Shown here: piece after piece, positions 29,816 to 41,738 of the stretch | Layout of the letters: each line of letters starts with the position of its first letter | How positions within the stretch are numbered: the stretch's first letter is position 1 | Source of the DNA: Serratia odorifera | GTDB lineage: Bacteria > Pseudomonadota > Gammaproteobacteria > Enterobacterales > Enterobacteriaceae | Direction: 5' to 3' | NCBI RefSeq assembly: GCF_900635445.1 | Contig: NZ_LR134117.1 | Location: 1,240,001-1,304,000 of the forward strand | Length of the DNA stretch: 64,000 nucleotides | The notes under the pieces: generated by a model | The model's input: the letters and a program-made list of their open reading frames with translations, nothing else | What the model was told of the DNA's origin: nothing | The model's database searches: none | Translations under genes and position numbers: made by a program

Positions 29816-30829
29816 TTAATGGCCGTAGAACGACGGGCGCGTCGGCAGCGTCACCGGCACGATCTCGCCGCTAAGTTGGGCGGCCACACAGGCGTCGGCG
29901 GTCACCGCAGCAGCATAGCCATCCCAGGCCGATGGCCCCTGTAGCTGACCCGCAAGTACGTCGTTGATAAAACCTTGCAGTTCGACGTCATAGGCATCGA
30001 TAAAGCGCTCTTTCCAGTCCATCAGGATCTCGTTCGACAATTTTGCGCTACTGCGCAGCTGGATTGACGACGGTTCCGGCAATTTGGCAATACCGGTTTC
30101 ACCCACTACTTCGCACTGGATGTCATAGCCGTACTGGCAGTTAACGAAGATTTCAACGTCAATGCGCGTGCCCTTGGCGGTTTCAAACAGCACGATTTGC
30201 GGATCCTTCAGGTGGGCGAACGCCTTGGAGGTCTTGCGTGGGAACACCACCTGCACCGAAACGTAATCGTCGTCCAGCAGCCAGCGCAGCACGTCGATTT
30301 CATGAATCAAGGTGTCGGTAATTGCCATGTCGGTGGTATAGGCTTCGCCGACCGTCGGGTTGCGGTGCGCGCAATGCAGCATCAGCGGTTCGCCAATCTG
30401 GCCACTGGTCAGCACCTGTTTCAGGGCGCGATAGCCCTGATCGTAAGGGCGCATAAAGCCGACCTGCACCAGGCGCTTGCCGTGCTTTGCTTCGGCCTCG
30501 ACGATGTTTTTACACCCCTGGGCGGTGACCGCCAGCGGTTTCTCGCAGAATACCGGTTTGCCGGCAGCGATCGCAGACAGCACGAACTCCTCGTGGCTCG
30601 GCCCCCAGGAGGTGACCAGCACCGCCTGTACGTCGGCCGCGTTAATCAGATCGTGGCCGTTATCATAGACTTTTGCCTCCAGCTGCAGGTCGCTGACCAC
30701 CTTGGCGGCATTGTCGCGATTGATATCATTGACCGCGACCACCCGCGCACCTTGCAATACCTTGCTGCAACGACGGATATGATCTCGGCCAATAGCGCCG
30801 GTGCCGATAACCCCAATGTTCAATGTCAT
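29816..30829 (-). CDS. iolG: Inositol 2-dehydrogenase
   Basis: NAD-dependent oxidation of myo-inositol to scyllo-inosose, the entry step. It has 337 residues in the Gfo/Idh/MocA family. The Rossmann motif IGVIGTGAIGRDHIRR is at residues 5-20, the EKP motif in PVFCEKPLAVTAQG, and the catalytic Asp/His block in DTLIHEIDVLRWLL. It starts with ATG at 30829 after GAGGAT and lies 174 bases after iolD. Confidence 0.93.
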   Translation of the reverse strand: MTLNIGVIGTGAIGRDHIRRCSKVLQGARVVAVNDINRDNAAKVVSDLQLEAKVYDNGHDLINAADVQAVLVTSWGPSHEEFVLSAIAAGKPVFCEKPLAVTAQGCKNIVEAEAKHGKRLVQVGFMRPYDQGYRALKQVLTSGQIGEPLMLHCAHRNPTVGEAYTTDMAITDTLIHEIDVLRWLLDDDYVSVQVVFPRKTSKAFAHLKDPQIVLFETAKGTRIDVEIFVNCQYGYDIQCEVVGETGIAKLPEPSSIQLRSSAKLSNEILMDWKERFIDAYDVELQGFINDVLAGQLQGPSAWDGYAAAVTADACVAAQLSGEIVPVTLPTRPSFYGH

Positions 30830-31003
30830 TTCGCTATCCTCTAGATTTGCCCTTCATGTTTCGGGTTGCCTGTTGGGCTGCTGGCCTTCGCTGATCCTGG
30901 TTGCACGGCGAGCCATGCGCTCAGGGGATTACCGATTTGCCGCTCAAAGCCCCCGAATTAGGTTGGGCAGAAAGTGTAGGGCTGAGATAAAAGCCGGTGA
31001 CGC

Positions 31004-32939
31004 TTAATAATCACGGGCCTGGTCAATGTTTTCCTGCAGTTTGCGCGCTACCTCGACGATCCTGTCGCTGTTCGCCACCTGTGCACCGCCAACGCGCCAC
31101 CAGCTGAGATATTTATGCACCATGGTTTTTGGCAGCACTTTTATGTCCAGCAGGGTGGAAACCGTCTGCTGACGGGCATCATCCAACGCCTCAATCAGTT
31201 GTTGTTCGGTAGTAATGCTGTAGGTTTTGCAGCCGTACGCCGCCGCCAGCATGGCGAAGTTCACTGGCACCAGGCCACCGTCCAGCCGGTCACCCTGACG
31301 GAAGCGGAACTCGGTGGTATAGCTGTCCATACCGTGTTCCATCTGCAGGTTGTTGATACAGCCGTTGGTCATGTTGTCGAACAGCACCACGTTGATTTTG
31401 CAGCCTTCCTGAATCGACGTGACCAGCTCTGAATGCAGCATCATGAACGCGCCGTCGCCGACCATGGCGTAGACCTCACGCTGTGGCTCCGCCAGCTTGA
31501 CGCCAAGGGCAGCGTTGACTTCGTAGCCCATGCAGGAATAGCCGTATTCCACGTGATAGCCGTGTTCATGGCGGTTGCGCCAGACACGTTGCAAATCCCC
31601 CGGCAGGCTGCCCGCCGCCGCGACAATAATGCTGTCTTGCGGCAGGTTGTGGTTCAGCACGCCCAGCACGCGGCTTTGGGTCAGTGCCGAACCGGTCTGT
31701 TCGATAAACTCGGCAAACACTCGCTCGCGGTCCAGGTGGTCGGCAATTTCCGGCACAAAATCGGCGCCGGTATAGGCGACGGAATACACCCGTTCGGTCT
31801 CTTTTTTGCTGCTGCGCCAGCGCCTGGGTCACGGCGTCGCCCCAACCGGCACGATAGTCGGCGTGCGCCGCCTGTTCGGCGAGCGCGGTCAATGCATCGC
31901 GGGCATCCGCCAGCAGCTGTATGCCGTCCAGCTTGCCGGCATCAAATGCGCTGACGTTGATATTCAGGAACGCTACGTCGGGATTCTGGAACAGCCATTT
32001 GGAAGAGGTGGTGAAATCGGTATAGCGTGTGCCGACGCCAATCACCAGATCGGCATCTTTGGCCAGGGTATTGGCGGCCAGACAGCCGGTTTCACCAATG
32101 CCGCCGACGTTGAACGGATGGCTGGACACTACCGCGCCCTTGCCGGCCTGCGTTTCAGCAAACGGGATATGGAAACGTTCGGCAAACTGTTGCAGTGCCT
32201 GCCCAGCCTGAGAATATTTAACTCCGCCACCGCAGATCAGCAGCGGTTTGCGCTTGCCCGTCAGCATCGCCAGCGCGTCCGCCAGCATACCCGGCGTCGC
32301 GGGGCGACGCTCCAGCCGATGAACGCGTTTCTGGAAGAAATAATCCGGGTAGTCGTAGGCCTCGCCCTGTACGTCCTGAGGCAGACACAGCGTCACCGCA
32401 CCGGTTTCCGCCGGATCGGTCAGCACGCGCATCGCGCTGATACAGGCGCTCATCAGCTGCTCTGGCCGCACGATGCGATCCCAGTATTTGCTCACCGCGC
32501 GGAAGGCGTCGTTAGTGCTGATACTGAGATCGTAGGATTGTTCTATCTGTTGCAGCACCGGATCCGGCTGGCGTGAGGCGTAAACGTCGCCCGGCAACAG
32601 CAATAAGGGAATACGGTTGGCGGTGGCGGTGGCTGCAGCGGTGATCATATTGGCGGCACCGGGCCCGACGGAGGAGGTGCAGGCATAGATTTGCTGACGC
32701 AGTTTCTGCTTGGCGAAGCCGGTAGCGGCGTGGGCCATCCCCTGTTCATTACGCCCCTGATGAACAATCAGGCTGCCGCAATCCTGCTCCAGCGCCTGCC
32801 CCAGCCCCAGCACGTTGCCGTGGCCGAAAATGGCGAATATGCCCTTGACGAACTTGGTTTCGACACCGTCCACCAGCAAATACTGGTTGTCGAGGAATCT
32901 GACAAGCGCCTGCGCCATGGTCAATCTGATCTTACTCAT
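31004..32939 (-). CDS. iolD: 3D-(3,5/4)-trihydroxycyclohexane-1,2-dione hydrolase (one apparent frameshift)
   Basis: Thiamine-diphosphate enzyme that opens the ring of the trihydroxy-dione to 5-deoxy-glucuronate. It starts at 32939 (MSKIRLTMAQALVRFLDNQY) after AAGGGGG; the frame further upstream is non-homologous. The N-terminal Pyr domain has VHQGRNEQGMAHAATGFAKQ, and the C-terminal PP domain has the ThDP motif GDGAFMML...DNMTNGCINNL. One T is extra in the run 31802-31807 (plus strand): LAQQQK continues as ETERVYSVAYTG. The repaired length is 644 residues, typical of IolD. It is the first gene of the iolDGHE group, divergent from iolC. Confidence 0.93.
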
Positions 32940-33355
32940 GTTTCCCCCTTGTTGGCGGCGCGTCTTTAACCCGCCGGTTAATACTGTCGACAACCTGAAA
33001 CGTGAAGCGATTATAAACAAATATATTTTCCATAAAATCACATTCCAGAAGAAACATTTCATTTTGCGATAAAGATCGCATTCTCATGAAAACACCGTTT
33101 CATCACGCCGGGTCAAACCAGGGCGTAGCCCGCGCCTGTAGCGGTATTATCACCGGGCGGTGTCTCTGCCGTCGCTCCCCCTGCCGTTGCCCCTACCGGT
33201 GACGCGGTGATTTTAAATGCATCACATTTTTGGGGTGTTAATTTCATTCCGCCTTGAATTTGAAATTTTTATTCCTCATACTGCCAATCATGCTTCCTGC
33301 GTATCTCCGCTTGCCGGGTGGCAGTCGGGTTTTGCTTAAACAGAAGGAAACGGGT
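32940..33355. promoter_or_regulatory. Divergent iolD / iolC control region with a candidate IolR palindrome
   Basis: This 416-bp gap separates the divergent iolD and iolC. It contains ATGAAA-ACACCG-TTTCAT (33086-33103), a perfect 6-bp inverted repeat with a 6-base spacer, and a looser GAAACATTTC at about 33052-33061. A palindrome of the same form, TTGAAA-N6-TTTCAA, precedes iolT. RpiR-type IolR is encoded nearby, so these are candidate operators; this is inference. Confidence 0.5.
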
Positions 33356-35295
33356 ATGGCTTCACAACAAAAACAGCTTGATGTCATCTGCCTCGGCCGC
33401 ATCGCCGTCGATTTCTATGCACAACAAATCGGCGCTCGCCTCGAAGATGCCAGCTCATTCGCAAAATATCTGGGCGGATCGTCAGGCAACGTCGCTTACG
33501 GCACGGCGATCCAGGGCCTGAAATCCGGCATGCTGGCGCGTGTGGGTGACGAGCATATGGGGCGCTTCCTGCGTGAGGAGTTGCAGCGTGTGGGCGCAGA
33601 TACCCGCAGCCTGATCACCGACAAACACCGGCTGACCGGCCTGGTGATCCTGGGGATTAAGGATCAGGAAACCTTCCCGCTGATTTTCTACCGTGACAAC
33701 TGTGCCGATATGGCGCTGACCCCTGAGGATATCGATGAATCCTACATCGCCTCATCGCGCGCGCTGGCGATTACCGGCACCCATCTGTCGCACCCGAATA
33801 CCCGTGCCGCAGTGCTGACGGCGTTGGAATATGCGCATAAGCATGGGCTGCGCACCGCGCTGGATATCGATTATCGCCCGGTGCTGTGGGGGCTGACGTC
33901 GCTCGGCGACGGTGAAACACGTTTCGTCGAGTCGGCGCAGGTCACCCGTGAACTGCAGGAGGTACTGCATCATTTTGATCTGATCGTCGGTACCGAAGAG
34001 GAATTCCACATCGCCGGCGGCAGTACCGATACCCTGACCGCACTGGCCAACGTACGCAAGGTCAGCCAGGCGACGCTGGTGTGCAAACGCGGTGCGCAGG
34101 GCTGCTCGGTGTTTGAAGGTGCCATCCCCGCCGATTGGCAGCAGGTGAAGCTGCATTCTGGCGTGCGGGTGGAAGTGCTTAACGTGTTGGGCGCCGGCGA
34201 TGCCTTTATGTCCGGCCTGCTGCGCGGCTATTTAAATGACGAAGGCTGGGATCAGGCCTGCCGTTATGCCAACGCCTGCGGTGCGCTGGTGGTTTCCCGC
34301 CACGGCTGCGCGCCGGCGATGCCGACCCGGCAAGAGCTGGATGATTATCTGGCACGCGAACAGCAGGTGAAACGGCCGGATCGGGACGCACGGCTTAACC
34401 ATCTGCACCGCGTCACCACCCGTAAACGGCAATGGTCGGAGCTGTGCGTATTTGCCTTCGACCATCGCAAGCAGCTGGCAGATATGGCGCGCGAGGCCGG
34501 CGTTGGTGAAGAACGCATTCCGCAATTGAAGTCCCTGCTGCTGACCGCCGCCAGGCAGGCGGCAGCAGAAGCCGGACTGGACGGCAACAGCGGCATTCTG
34601 GCGGACACCACCTACGGCCAGGCGGCCTTGAATGAAATTACCGGTCAGGGCTGGTGGATAGGTCGCCCGATCGAACAACCGAGTTCACGACCGCTACGTT
34701 TGGAACACGGCAATATCGGCTCGCAGCTGATTGATTGGCCACAGGAGCACGTCGTTAAATGTCTGGTGTTCTATCATCCTCACGATGCCGAGGCGCTGCG
34801 TCGGCAGCAGGATGAGCTGATCGACGACGTCTACCGCGGCTGCTGTAAGTCGGGCCACGAGTTGCTGTTGGAGGTGATTCTGCCGGAAGACAATGCGGAT
34901 AAGGACGAACGGTATTATCTCGACATTATTGCTCACTTCTATCAGATGGGCATTCAGCCGGACTGGTGGAAACTGCCGCCGCTCAGCGCGGAAAACTGGC
35001 AGAAGGTCGGCGCGTTGATTGAGGCCAACGATCCCTACTGTCGCGGTGCGGTGATCCTGGGGCTGGATTCACCAGAAGAAACGCTCAAAGCCGGCTTTGC
35101 CGCCGCTGCCGATGCCCGTTGGGTCAAAGGCTTCGCCGTCGGGCGCACCATCTTTGGCCAGCCGTCACGCCGTTGGTTGCAGGGTGAACTAGATGATTCT
35201 GCTTTGATCGCGCAGGTGAAACAGAAATATCTCACGCTGATCGGTTCTGGCGTTTATATCGTCCGCAGCCAGACAGCGCTCACGGCAGCCGTTGA
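33356..35295 (+). CDS. iolC: 5-dehydro-2-deoxygluconokinase fused to a DUF2090 domain (one apparent frameshift near the end)
   Basis: PfkB-family kinase phosphorylating 5-dehydro-2-deoxy-gluconate. The start is the ATG at 33356 (MASQQKQLDVICLGRIAVDF) after AAGGAAAC; an upstream open extension is rejected. Residues about 1-330 are the kinase, with GGSSGNVAYG and the anion-hole/catalytic NVLGAGDAFMSGLLRGYL. From about residue 350 there is a DUF2090 module (VFAFDHRKQLADMAREAGVG) of aldolase-like type found fused in enterobacterial IolC. One base seems missing near 35245; repair gives LIGSWRLYRPQPDSAHGSR and a stop at 35295, about 646 residues. Without repair the frame runs into the terminator. 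No separate iolJ is visible. Confidence 0.9.
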
Positions 35296-35320
35296 TCGCT
35301 GCTCGGTAACGCAGAAACTT

Positions 35321-35360
35321 CCCCTTAAAGTGATTTTCGCGACTTTAAGGGGATTTTTTT
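35321..35360 (+). terminator. Intrinsic terminator after iolC
   Basis: CCCCTTAAAGT / ACTTTAAGGGG is an 11-bp stem with a 10-base loop, followed by ATTTTTTT. It supports ending iolC at 35295, since the unrepaired frame would read through it. Confidence 0.92.
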
Positions 35361-35506
35361 GCCCATTTTCTGTGAACTAACGCAACTTGCGATGAAATAA
35401 ATCGCTTTTTGAGGAAATGAAATTTCCGCTCCGTCTGTTAGAATGACGAGTCAACAATTCAGGCGTCAGAACCGCTGCGCCTCAGCCAATACTGCGAGCC
35501 GAATGG

Positions 35507-36343
35507 ATGAATAACCCAACTCAACTTTCGCTGTTACAAGACGAAATTCGTCACCGCTATGAGACGCTCAGCAAACGTTTGAAGCAGGTCGCGCGTTATA
35601 TTCTGGATAACAGTAACAGCATTGCTTTCGATACCGTCGCTTCCATCGCCGCACAGGCCAGCGTGCCGCCGTCGACCCTGATCCGCTTTGCCAATGCGTT
35701 CGGCTTCAGCGGCTTTAACGAAATGAAACAGGTTTTCCGTCAGCATCTGATGGAAGAAACCGTCAACTATACCGAACGGGCCCGCCTGTTCCGCCAAACC
35801 TCGACCGACGATAACGTCGCACCGGAAAAACCGGCCGAAATCCTCAACGTATTCACCATGGTGAACGCGCAGGCGTTGCAGCAGCTGGCGATGCAGATTA
35901 GCGCAGAGCAGTTGGACAAAGCGGTCGAGTTGCTCAACAACGCCGAAAATATCTATGTGATTGGCCTGCGACGTTCATTCAGCGTCGCCTCATACCTGAC
36001 CTATGCGCTACGCCATCTGGAGCGCCGCGCATTTTTGATCGATGGCCTGGGCGGTATGTTCACCGAACAGCTGAGCATGGTGAAGCCGAAAGATGTGGTG
36101 ATCGCCATCAGCTATTCGCCGTATGCCAAGGAGGCGCTGGAACTGGTGGAGTTGGGCGCCAAGCAGGGCGCGCAGCAGATTGCCATCACCGACAGTCAGG
36201 TGAGCCCACTGGCCGCCTTCAGCGACGTATGCTTTGTGGTGCGTGAAGCGCAGGTGGACGGCTTCCGTTCGCAGGTGGCGTCAATGTGTCTGGCGCAAAC
36301 CCTGGCCGTTTCGCTGGCCTTGAACAACGCCAAAGAGGTCTAA
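35507..36343 (+). CDS. iolR: IolR, RpiR-family regulator of inositol genes
   Basis: RpiR-type regulator: an N-terminal helix-turn-helix (TVASIAAQASVPPSTLIRFA, about residues 43-62) and a C-terminal SIS sugar-phosphate-binding domain (ENIYVIGLRRSFSVASYLTY, AISYSPYAKEALELVELGAK). It has 278 residues. In Salmonella the IolR repressor of inositol genes is of this family, unlike the DeoR-type IolR of Bacillus. It has its own promoter region after the iolC terminator and is convergent with iolB. An imperfect palindrome GGAAATGAAATTTCC (35413-35427) lies upstream and could be autoregulatory. Confidence 0.9.
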   Translation: MNNPTQLSLLQDEIRHRYETLSKRLKQVARYILDNSNSIAFDTVASIAAQASVPPSTLIRFANAFGFSGFNEMKQVFRQHLMEETVNYTERARLFRQTSTDDNVAPEKPAEILNVFTMVNAQALQQLAMQISAEQLDKAVELLNNAENIYVIGLRRSFSVASYLTYALRHLERRAFLIDGLGGMFTEQLSMVKPKDVVIAISYSPYAKEALELVELGAKQGAQQIAITDSQVSPLAAFSDVCFVVREAQVDGFRSQVASMCLAQTLAVSLALNNAKEV

Positions 36344-36347
36344 AAGC

Positions 36348-36376
36348 AAAAGGGCGAATAGCAGATTCGCCCTTTT
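36348..36376. terminator. Bidirectional terminator between iolR and iolB
   Basis: AAAAGGGCGAAT-AGCAG-ATTCGCCCTTTT forms a 12-bp stem with A- and T-ends, working in both directions between the convergent iolR and iolB. Confidence 0.9.
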
Positions 36377-36395
36377 GTCCTCGATCGGCACGATC

Positions 36396-37214
36396 CTATG
36401 CCTTGGGATAATCGTCGCTGTTGATCCAGGCGTGATCCTGCTCCCAGGTGAACTTCCACAGGCGCACCGGCCCGGCCATCACGTTGAGGTAATAGTTGTC
36501 GTAGCCGGCCATGGTCGCCACCGGGTGATAACCGCGCGGCACTTTCACCACGTCACGGTTGTACACCGGCATACATTCGTCCAACGATCGATCGTCGGTG
36601 TAGACCCGTTGCAGGCAAAAACCCTGTTCCGGCTGGATGCGATGATAATAGGTTTCTTCCAGATAGGTTTCGTCGGCCGAATCCTCCTGGTCATGCTTGT
36701 GACTGGGATAAGAGCTGGTATTGCCCTCATCGGTATAGACTTCCACTACCAGCAGGCTATCCGCCGGTTCGCTATCCGGCAAAATGTTGTGCACCAGCCG
36801 CTGGTTGCGACCTTTGCCACGGCGTTCCACCCCCACCTCCGCCGGCGTGATCAAGCGCGAAGGCAGATGCCCGTGCCCCGGCGCGCTACACACCGCCAGT
36901 TCGAGATCGCTTTCCGCCCGCACCTGTACGCGATCATGATGTGGCACATAGACGGCATACGGCGGCGTGCGTTCGAACGGGCTCATGCGTTTACCGATAT
37001 GCGGGTACTCCGCGCGCTGCGTTGCCACTGAAGCGATGCCGGCCACCAGCACCAGGCACAACTCCCTGTCCGCGCTTTCCAGTTGCAGCGTTTGCCCGGC
37101 CTCAAGGCGGTAAACATCAAAGCCGACGAAGCGCCAACCGGCGTTTTCCGGCGTGACATGCTGGACTCGGCCTTCGGCGTTCGGTTGCTGATATTTAGCG
37201 AGTAATGAAGACAT
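36396..37214 (-). CDS. iolB: 5-deoxy-glucuronate isomerase
   Basis: Isomerises 5-deoxy-D-glucuronate to 5-dehydro-2-deoxy-D-gluconate, the substrate of IolC. It has 272 residues, the IolB family length; a bicupin with metal-site sequence YPSHKHDQEDSADETYLEET and the later VKVPRGYHPVATMAGYDNYY. It starts with ATG at 37214 after GGAGGA. It follows iolA on the same strand after a gap of 188 bases, and is convergent with iolR. Confidence 0.94.
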   Translation of the reverse strand: MSSLLAKYQQPNAEGRVQHVTPENAGWRFVGFDVYRLEAGQTLQLESADRELCLVLVAGIASVATQRAEYPHIGKRMSPFERTPPYAVYVPHHDRVQVRAESDLELAVCSAPGHGHLPSRLITPAEVGVERRGKGRNQRLVHNILPDSEPADSLLVVEVYTDEGNTSSYPSHKHDQEDSADETYLEETYYHRIQPEQGFCLQRVYTDDRSLDECMPVYNRDVVKVPRGYHPVATMAGYDNYYLNVMAGPVRLWKFTWEQDHAWINSDDYPKA

Positions 37215-37402
37215 GCAATCCTCCGATAAGCCCCAGCGTCATTCAGCTTGCCGGCCATTGCCTGTCTGGCGGCTGCCGTTGCCCGACGTTGCACAGGCTT
37301 ATGCGACCACTGCCTTGACGCCGTTTGCATGCGCTGGGTGATGAATGTAACAGCGGCCGCGACCCACTGGAGTAACGGCCACTGGCGACTGCCCGACGCA
37401 AA

Positions 37403-38909
<1,507 letters not shown>

Positions 38910-39410
38910 GTTTCACCCTCATTTCAAGTGCCGCTGACGCCAGGAAGTCTAGGCAGAATCCTGACCGGATGATGCAAACTCTATTGCATTGAAAAAAAAG
39001 TTTCAAATAAATTATTTTAGAAAATTTGTTTTTAGTGCGGGCGATCGCACTTTTCTGCCACAGCCTACCGAGCGCATTACATCGCACGATTGCTGCCGAT
39101 GCCCTTGAAAACCACGGGATGTAACGATGATCAATCACTTTTATTCAGCATAAACCCTCCAAATCCTGCCACTACTCTGCATCCTGCATCGCAGGAAAAT
39201 CCGGTCATTAGTGCCGTTTCCGTTGATTTTTTTGAACTGGATCTAAAAATCAATATTTCATTATTCCATAGTTATGAAATAAATGTTCTTCTCCGTGACA
39301 GGATTCCAAGAATAGACACCGCCTTGTTGACAGGCACGGCTCACCTTGCTGCCCCCTCTCTCCATAGCGTCAGCCGCGGGCAGAAAAATGGATTAAAATC
39401 GGAGCGTTAT
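38910..39410. promoter_or_regulatory. iolA / iolT divergent control region
   Basis: A 501-bp gap. It carries TTGAAA-AAAAAG-TTTCAA (38989-39006), a perfect 6-bp inverted repeat with a 6-base spacer, of the same form as the palindrome between iolD and iolC. I read it as a candidate IolR operator. An open frame runs from 39090 into iolT, but the first 107 codons look like leader sequence rather than protein. Confidence 0.5.
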
Positions 39411-40853
39411 ATGTCACATCAGCGAAAGCACAATACAGGATACGTACTGCGGATCTGCGGTATTGCCGCCCTCGGCGGTATTCTGTTTGGGTATGATACC
39501 GCCGTGATTTCCGGCGCCATTGAAGCGTTGAAAAGCTATTTCGATCTCAGTCCGGCGCAAACCGGCTGGGCCGTTTCCAATGTGGTGCTCGGCTGCGTGC
39601 TCGGCGCGTTTGCCGCCGGGCCGCTGGCCGGTCGCTATGGCCGTAAAAAAGCACTGATTCTGGCCGCCGTGCTGTTCACCATTTCCGCCGTCGGCGCGGC
39701 GCTGGCGGCCAGCTTTACCGAATTTATCATTTATCGCATGATCGGTGGGTTGGCGGTGGGCATCGCGGCCACCGTGTCACCGATGTACATGTCTGAAGTC
39801 TCCCCAAAAGACATGCGCGGCCGTGCCCTCAGCATGCAGCAATTCGCCATTGTCTTCGGCCAGATCCTGATCTTTTACGTTAACTTCAAAATCGCCAGTT
39901 ACGCGTCGGAAGCCTGGCTGGTTGAAATGGGCTGGCGCTGGATGCTCGGCTCGGAAGTGATCCCCTGCCTGCTGTTTTGCCTGCTGGTGTTTATCATTCC
40001 TGAATCACCGCGCTGGAACGTGATGGTCGGGCGGGAAGATCAGGCACTGGCAATGCTGACCCGCGTATCCAATGAAAGTCATGCGCGCAGCGTATTGCAG
40101 GAGATCAAGGACTCGCTGCAAGAAGATTTGAAAAGCGCCAAGCAAAAGCTCGATTACCACGACAAACGGGTGCGTTTCATTCTGTTTGTCGGCTGCATGA
40201 TCGCCATGCTGCAGCAGGTGACCGGCGTCAACGTGATGATGTATTACGCGCCGGTGGTGCTGAAAACCGTGACCAGCAGCGCGCAGGAAGCGTTGTTCCA
40301 GACCATCTGGATCGGCGTGCTGCAACTGGTTGGCTCGGTGATCGGTGCCATGCTGATGGACCGCATCGGCCGACTGCCACTGATGCGCTACGGTACGCTG
40401 GGCACCATCGCCGGCCTGTTGATTACCTCTTACGCCCTGTATAGCGAAACCACCGGTTATCTCGCGCTGTTTGGCATGCTGTTCTTCATGCTGTTCTATG
40501 CCCTTTCCTGGGGCGTCGGCTGCTGGGTGCTGATCTCCGAAATTTTCCCGAACCGCATGCGTTCACAAGGGATGAGTATCGCGGTCGGCAGTATGTGGGT
40601 TGCCAACTTTGCCGTTTCGCAAACCTTCCCGATGATTAACGATAATCCGTACCTGTTCTCGACCTTCCACGGCGCCTTCCCAATGTGGGTGTTCGCCGCC
40701 TGCTGCGTGTTCAGCTACTGGTTTATCTGCCGTTTCATCCCGGAAACCAAAGGGGTTTCACTGGAGAAAATGGAGGGCGTGGTGATGGCGAAACGTTATC
40801 GCCAGCCGATCGTCGATGGCAAACCTCTGCCATTGTCTAATGAAAAACCGTAA
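39411..40853 (+). CDS. iolT: myo-Inositol transporter, MFS sugar porter (IolT type)
   Basis: Proton-coupled inner-membrane inositol importer. The start chosen is ATG at 39411 (MSHQRKHNTGYVLRICGIAA) with GGAG upstream; the frame is open earlier, but homology begins here. It has 480 residues with 12 predicted membrane helices. Sugar-porter signatures: GRYGRKKAL between TM2 and TM3, PESPRWNVMVGRE in the central loop, DRIGRLPLMRYG, and the C-terminal PETKGVSLEKMEG. It is followed by iolI 42 bases later. Confidence 0.93.
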   Translation: MSHQRKHNTGYVLRICGIAALGGILFGYDTAVISGAIEALKSYFDLSPAQTGWAVSNVVLGCVLGAFAAGPLAGRYGRKKALILAAVLFTISAVGAALAASFTEFIIYRMIGGLAVGIAATVSPMYMSEVSPKDMRGRALSMQQFAIVFGQILIFYVNFKIASYASEAWLVEMGWRWMLGSEVIPCLLFCLLVFIIPESPRWNVMVGREDQALAMLTRVSNESHARSVLQEIKDSLQEDLKSAKQKLDYHDKRVRFILFVGCMIAMLQQVTGVNVMMYYAPVVLKTVTSSAQEALFQTIWIGVLQLVGSVIGAMLMDRIGRLPLMRYGTLGTIAGLLITSYALYSETTGYLALFGMLFFMLFYALSWGVGCWVLISEIFPNRMRSQGMSIAVGSMWVANFAVSQTFPMINDNPYLFSTFHGAFPMWVFAACCVFSYWFICRFIPETKGVSLEKMEGVVMAKRYRQPIVDGKPLPLSNEKP

Positions 40854-40895
40854 CCGTGACCAATCCAATAGCTTATGTACTCGGGAGTAATGCTC

Positions 40896-41735
40896 ATGAC
40901 CATTGCGCTAGACCGTTTCTGTATTAACCGCAAGATCGCCCCCAACCTCGATTTGGAACGTTTTTTCCAACTGGTGAACAGATGCGGGCTTCACAACGTC
41001 GAGCTGCGTAACGATATGCCCAGCGGCAAAGTATGCGATAACCTGAGCGATACGCAGGTCAATGCATTGGCGGCCAAGTACGGTATCAACATCGTGACCA
41101 TCAATGCCCTCGGCATGTTTAATCTGCTGGACGACAAAACCCAGTTGCTGGATCGCGCTGAAGCACTGCTGGGTACGGCAAAGGCAATCCACAGCAAGGC
41201 GCTGGTGCTGTGCCCACACTGCAGCAGTGCCGACCAGCGCAACGACGCGCAAAAACAGTACGATACCCTGTCGGCGTTAACGCTGCTGGCACCGTTATTG
41301 CAAAAATATGGCATTGAAGGATATGTGGAACCGCTCGGCTTCGGTATCAGCTCATTGCGTTCATCATTGCTGACCCAGGCGATCATCCGCGATTCCGGCG
41401 CACCGTATAAAATGGTGCTGGATACCTTCCATCATTATCTCAGCGACGTCGATCAGGCCGAATTCGACGGACAAATCCAGGTTGGGCAAATTGGCCTGGT
41501 GCATCTTTCCGGCGTGGAAGATCCTCGCGACAAAGGCACGCTGAGCGATGAGGAGCGCATTATGCTCAGCGCGCAAGACCGGCTGGAAAGCAAAAAACAG
41601 GTGCAGAATCTGGAACGTCTTGGCTACCAAGGTATTTACGCGTTTGAGCCATTCTCTTCCCAATTGAATTCCTGGACAGAAGCGGACATTGAGCGGGAAA
41701 TTCGCCAAAGCATTGCACTGTTGCAACAACCCTAA
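40896..41735 (+). CDS. iolI: 2-keto-myo-inositol isomerase, IolI type
   Basis: TIM-barrel isomerase interconverting inososes (scyllo-inosose and 1-keto-D-chiro-inositol), which lets D-chiro-inositol enter the pathway. The start is the ATG at 40896 (MTIALDRFCINRKIAPNLDL), 8 bases after GGAG; an ATG six bases earlier is possible. It has 279 residues. Metal-site candidates are in EGYVEPLGFGISSLRS, MVLDTFHHYLSD and GLVHLSGVEDPRD. It follows iolT in the same direction and is the last gene of the island. Confidence 0.88.
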   Translation: MTIALDRFCINRKIAPNLDLERFFQLVNRCGLHNVELRNDMPSGKVCDNLSDTQVNALAAKYGINIVTINALGMFNLLDDKTQLLDRAEALLGTAKAIHSKALVLCPHCSSADQRNDAQKQYDTLSALTLLAPLLQKYGIEGYVEPLGFGISSLRSSLLTQAIIRDSGAPYKMVLDTFHHYLSDVDQAEFDGQIQVGQIGLVHLSGVEDPRDKGTLSDEERIMLSAQDRLESKKQVQNLERLGYQGIYAFEPFSSQLNSWTEADIEREIRQSIALLQQP

Positions 41736-41738
41736 CCC

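Noticed and set aside
35296..35380. C-terminal extension of iolC
   Set aside because: Produced by a one-base loss near 35245; it reads through a strong terminator and has no homology.
39090..39410. 107-codon N-terminal extension of iolT
   Set aside because: No ribosome site; homology and GGAG support the ATG at 39411.
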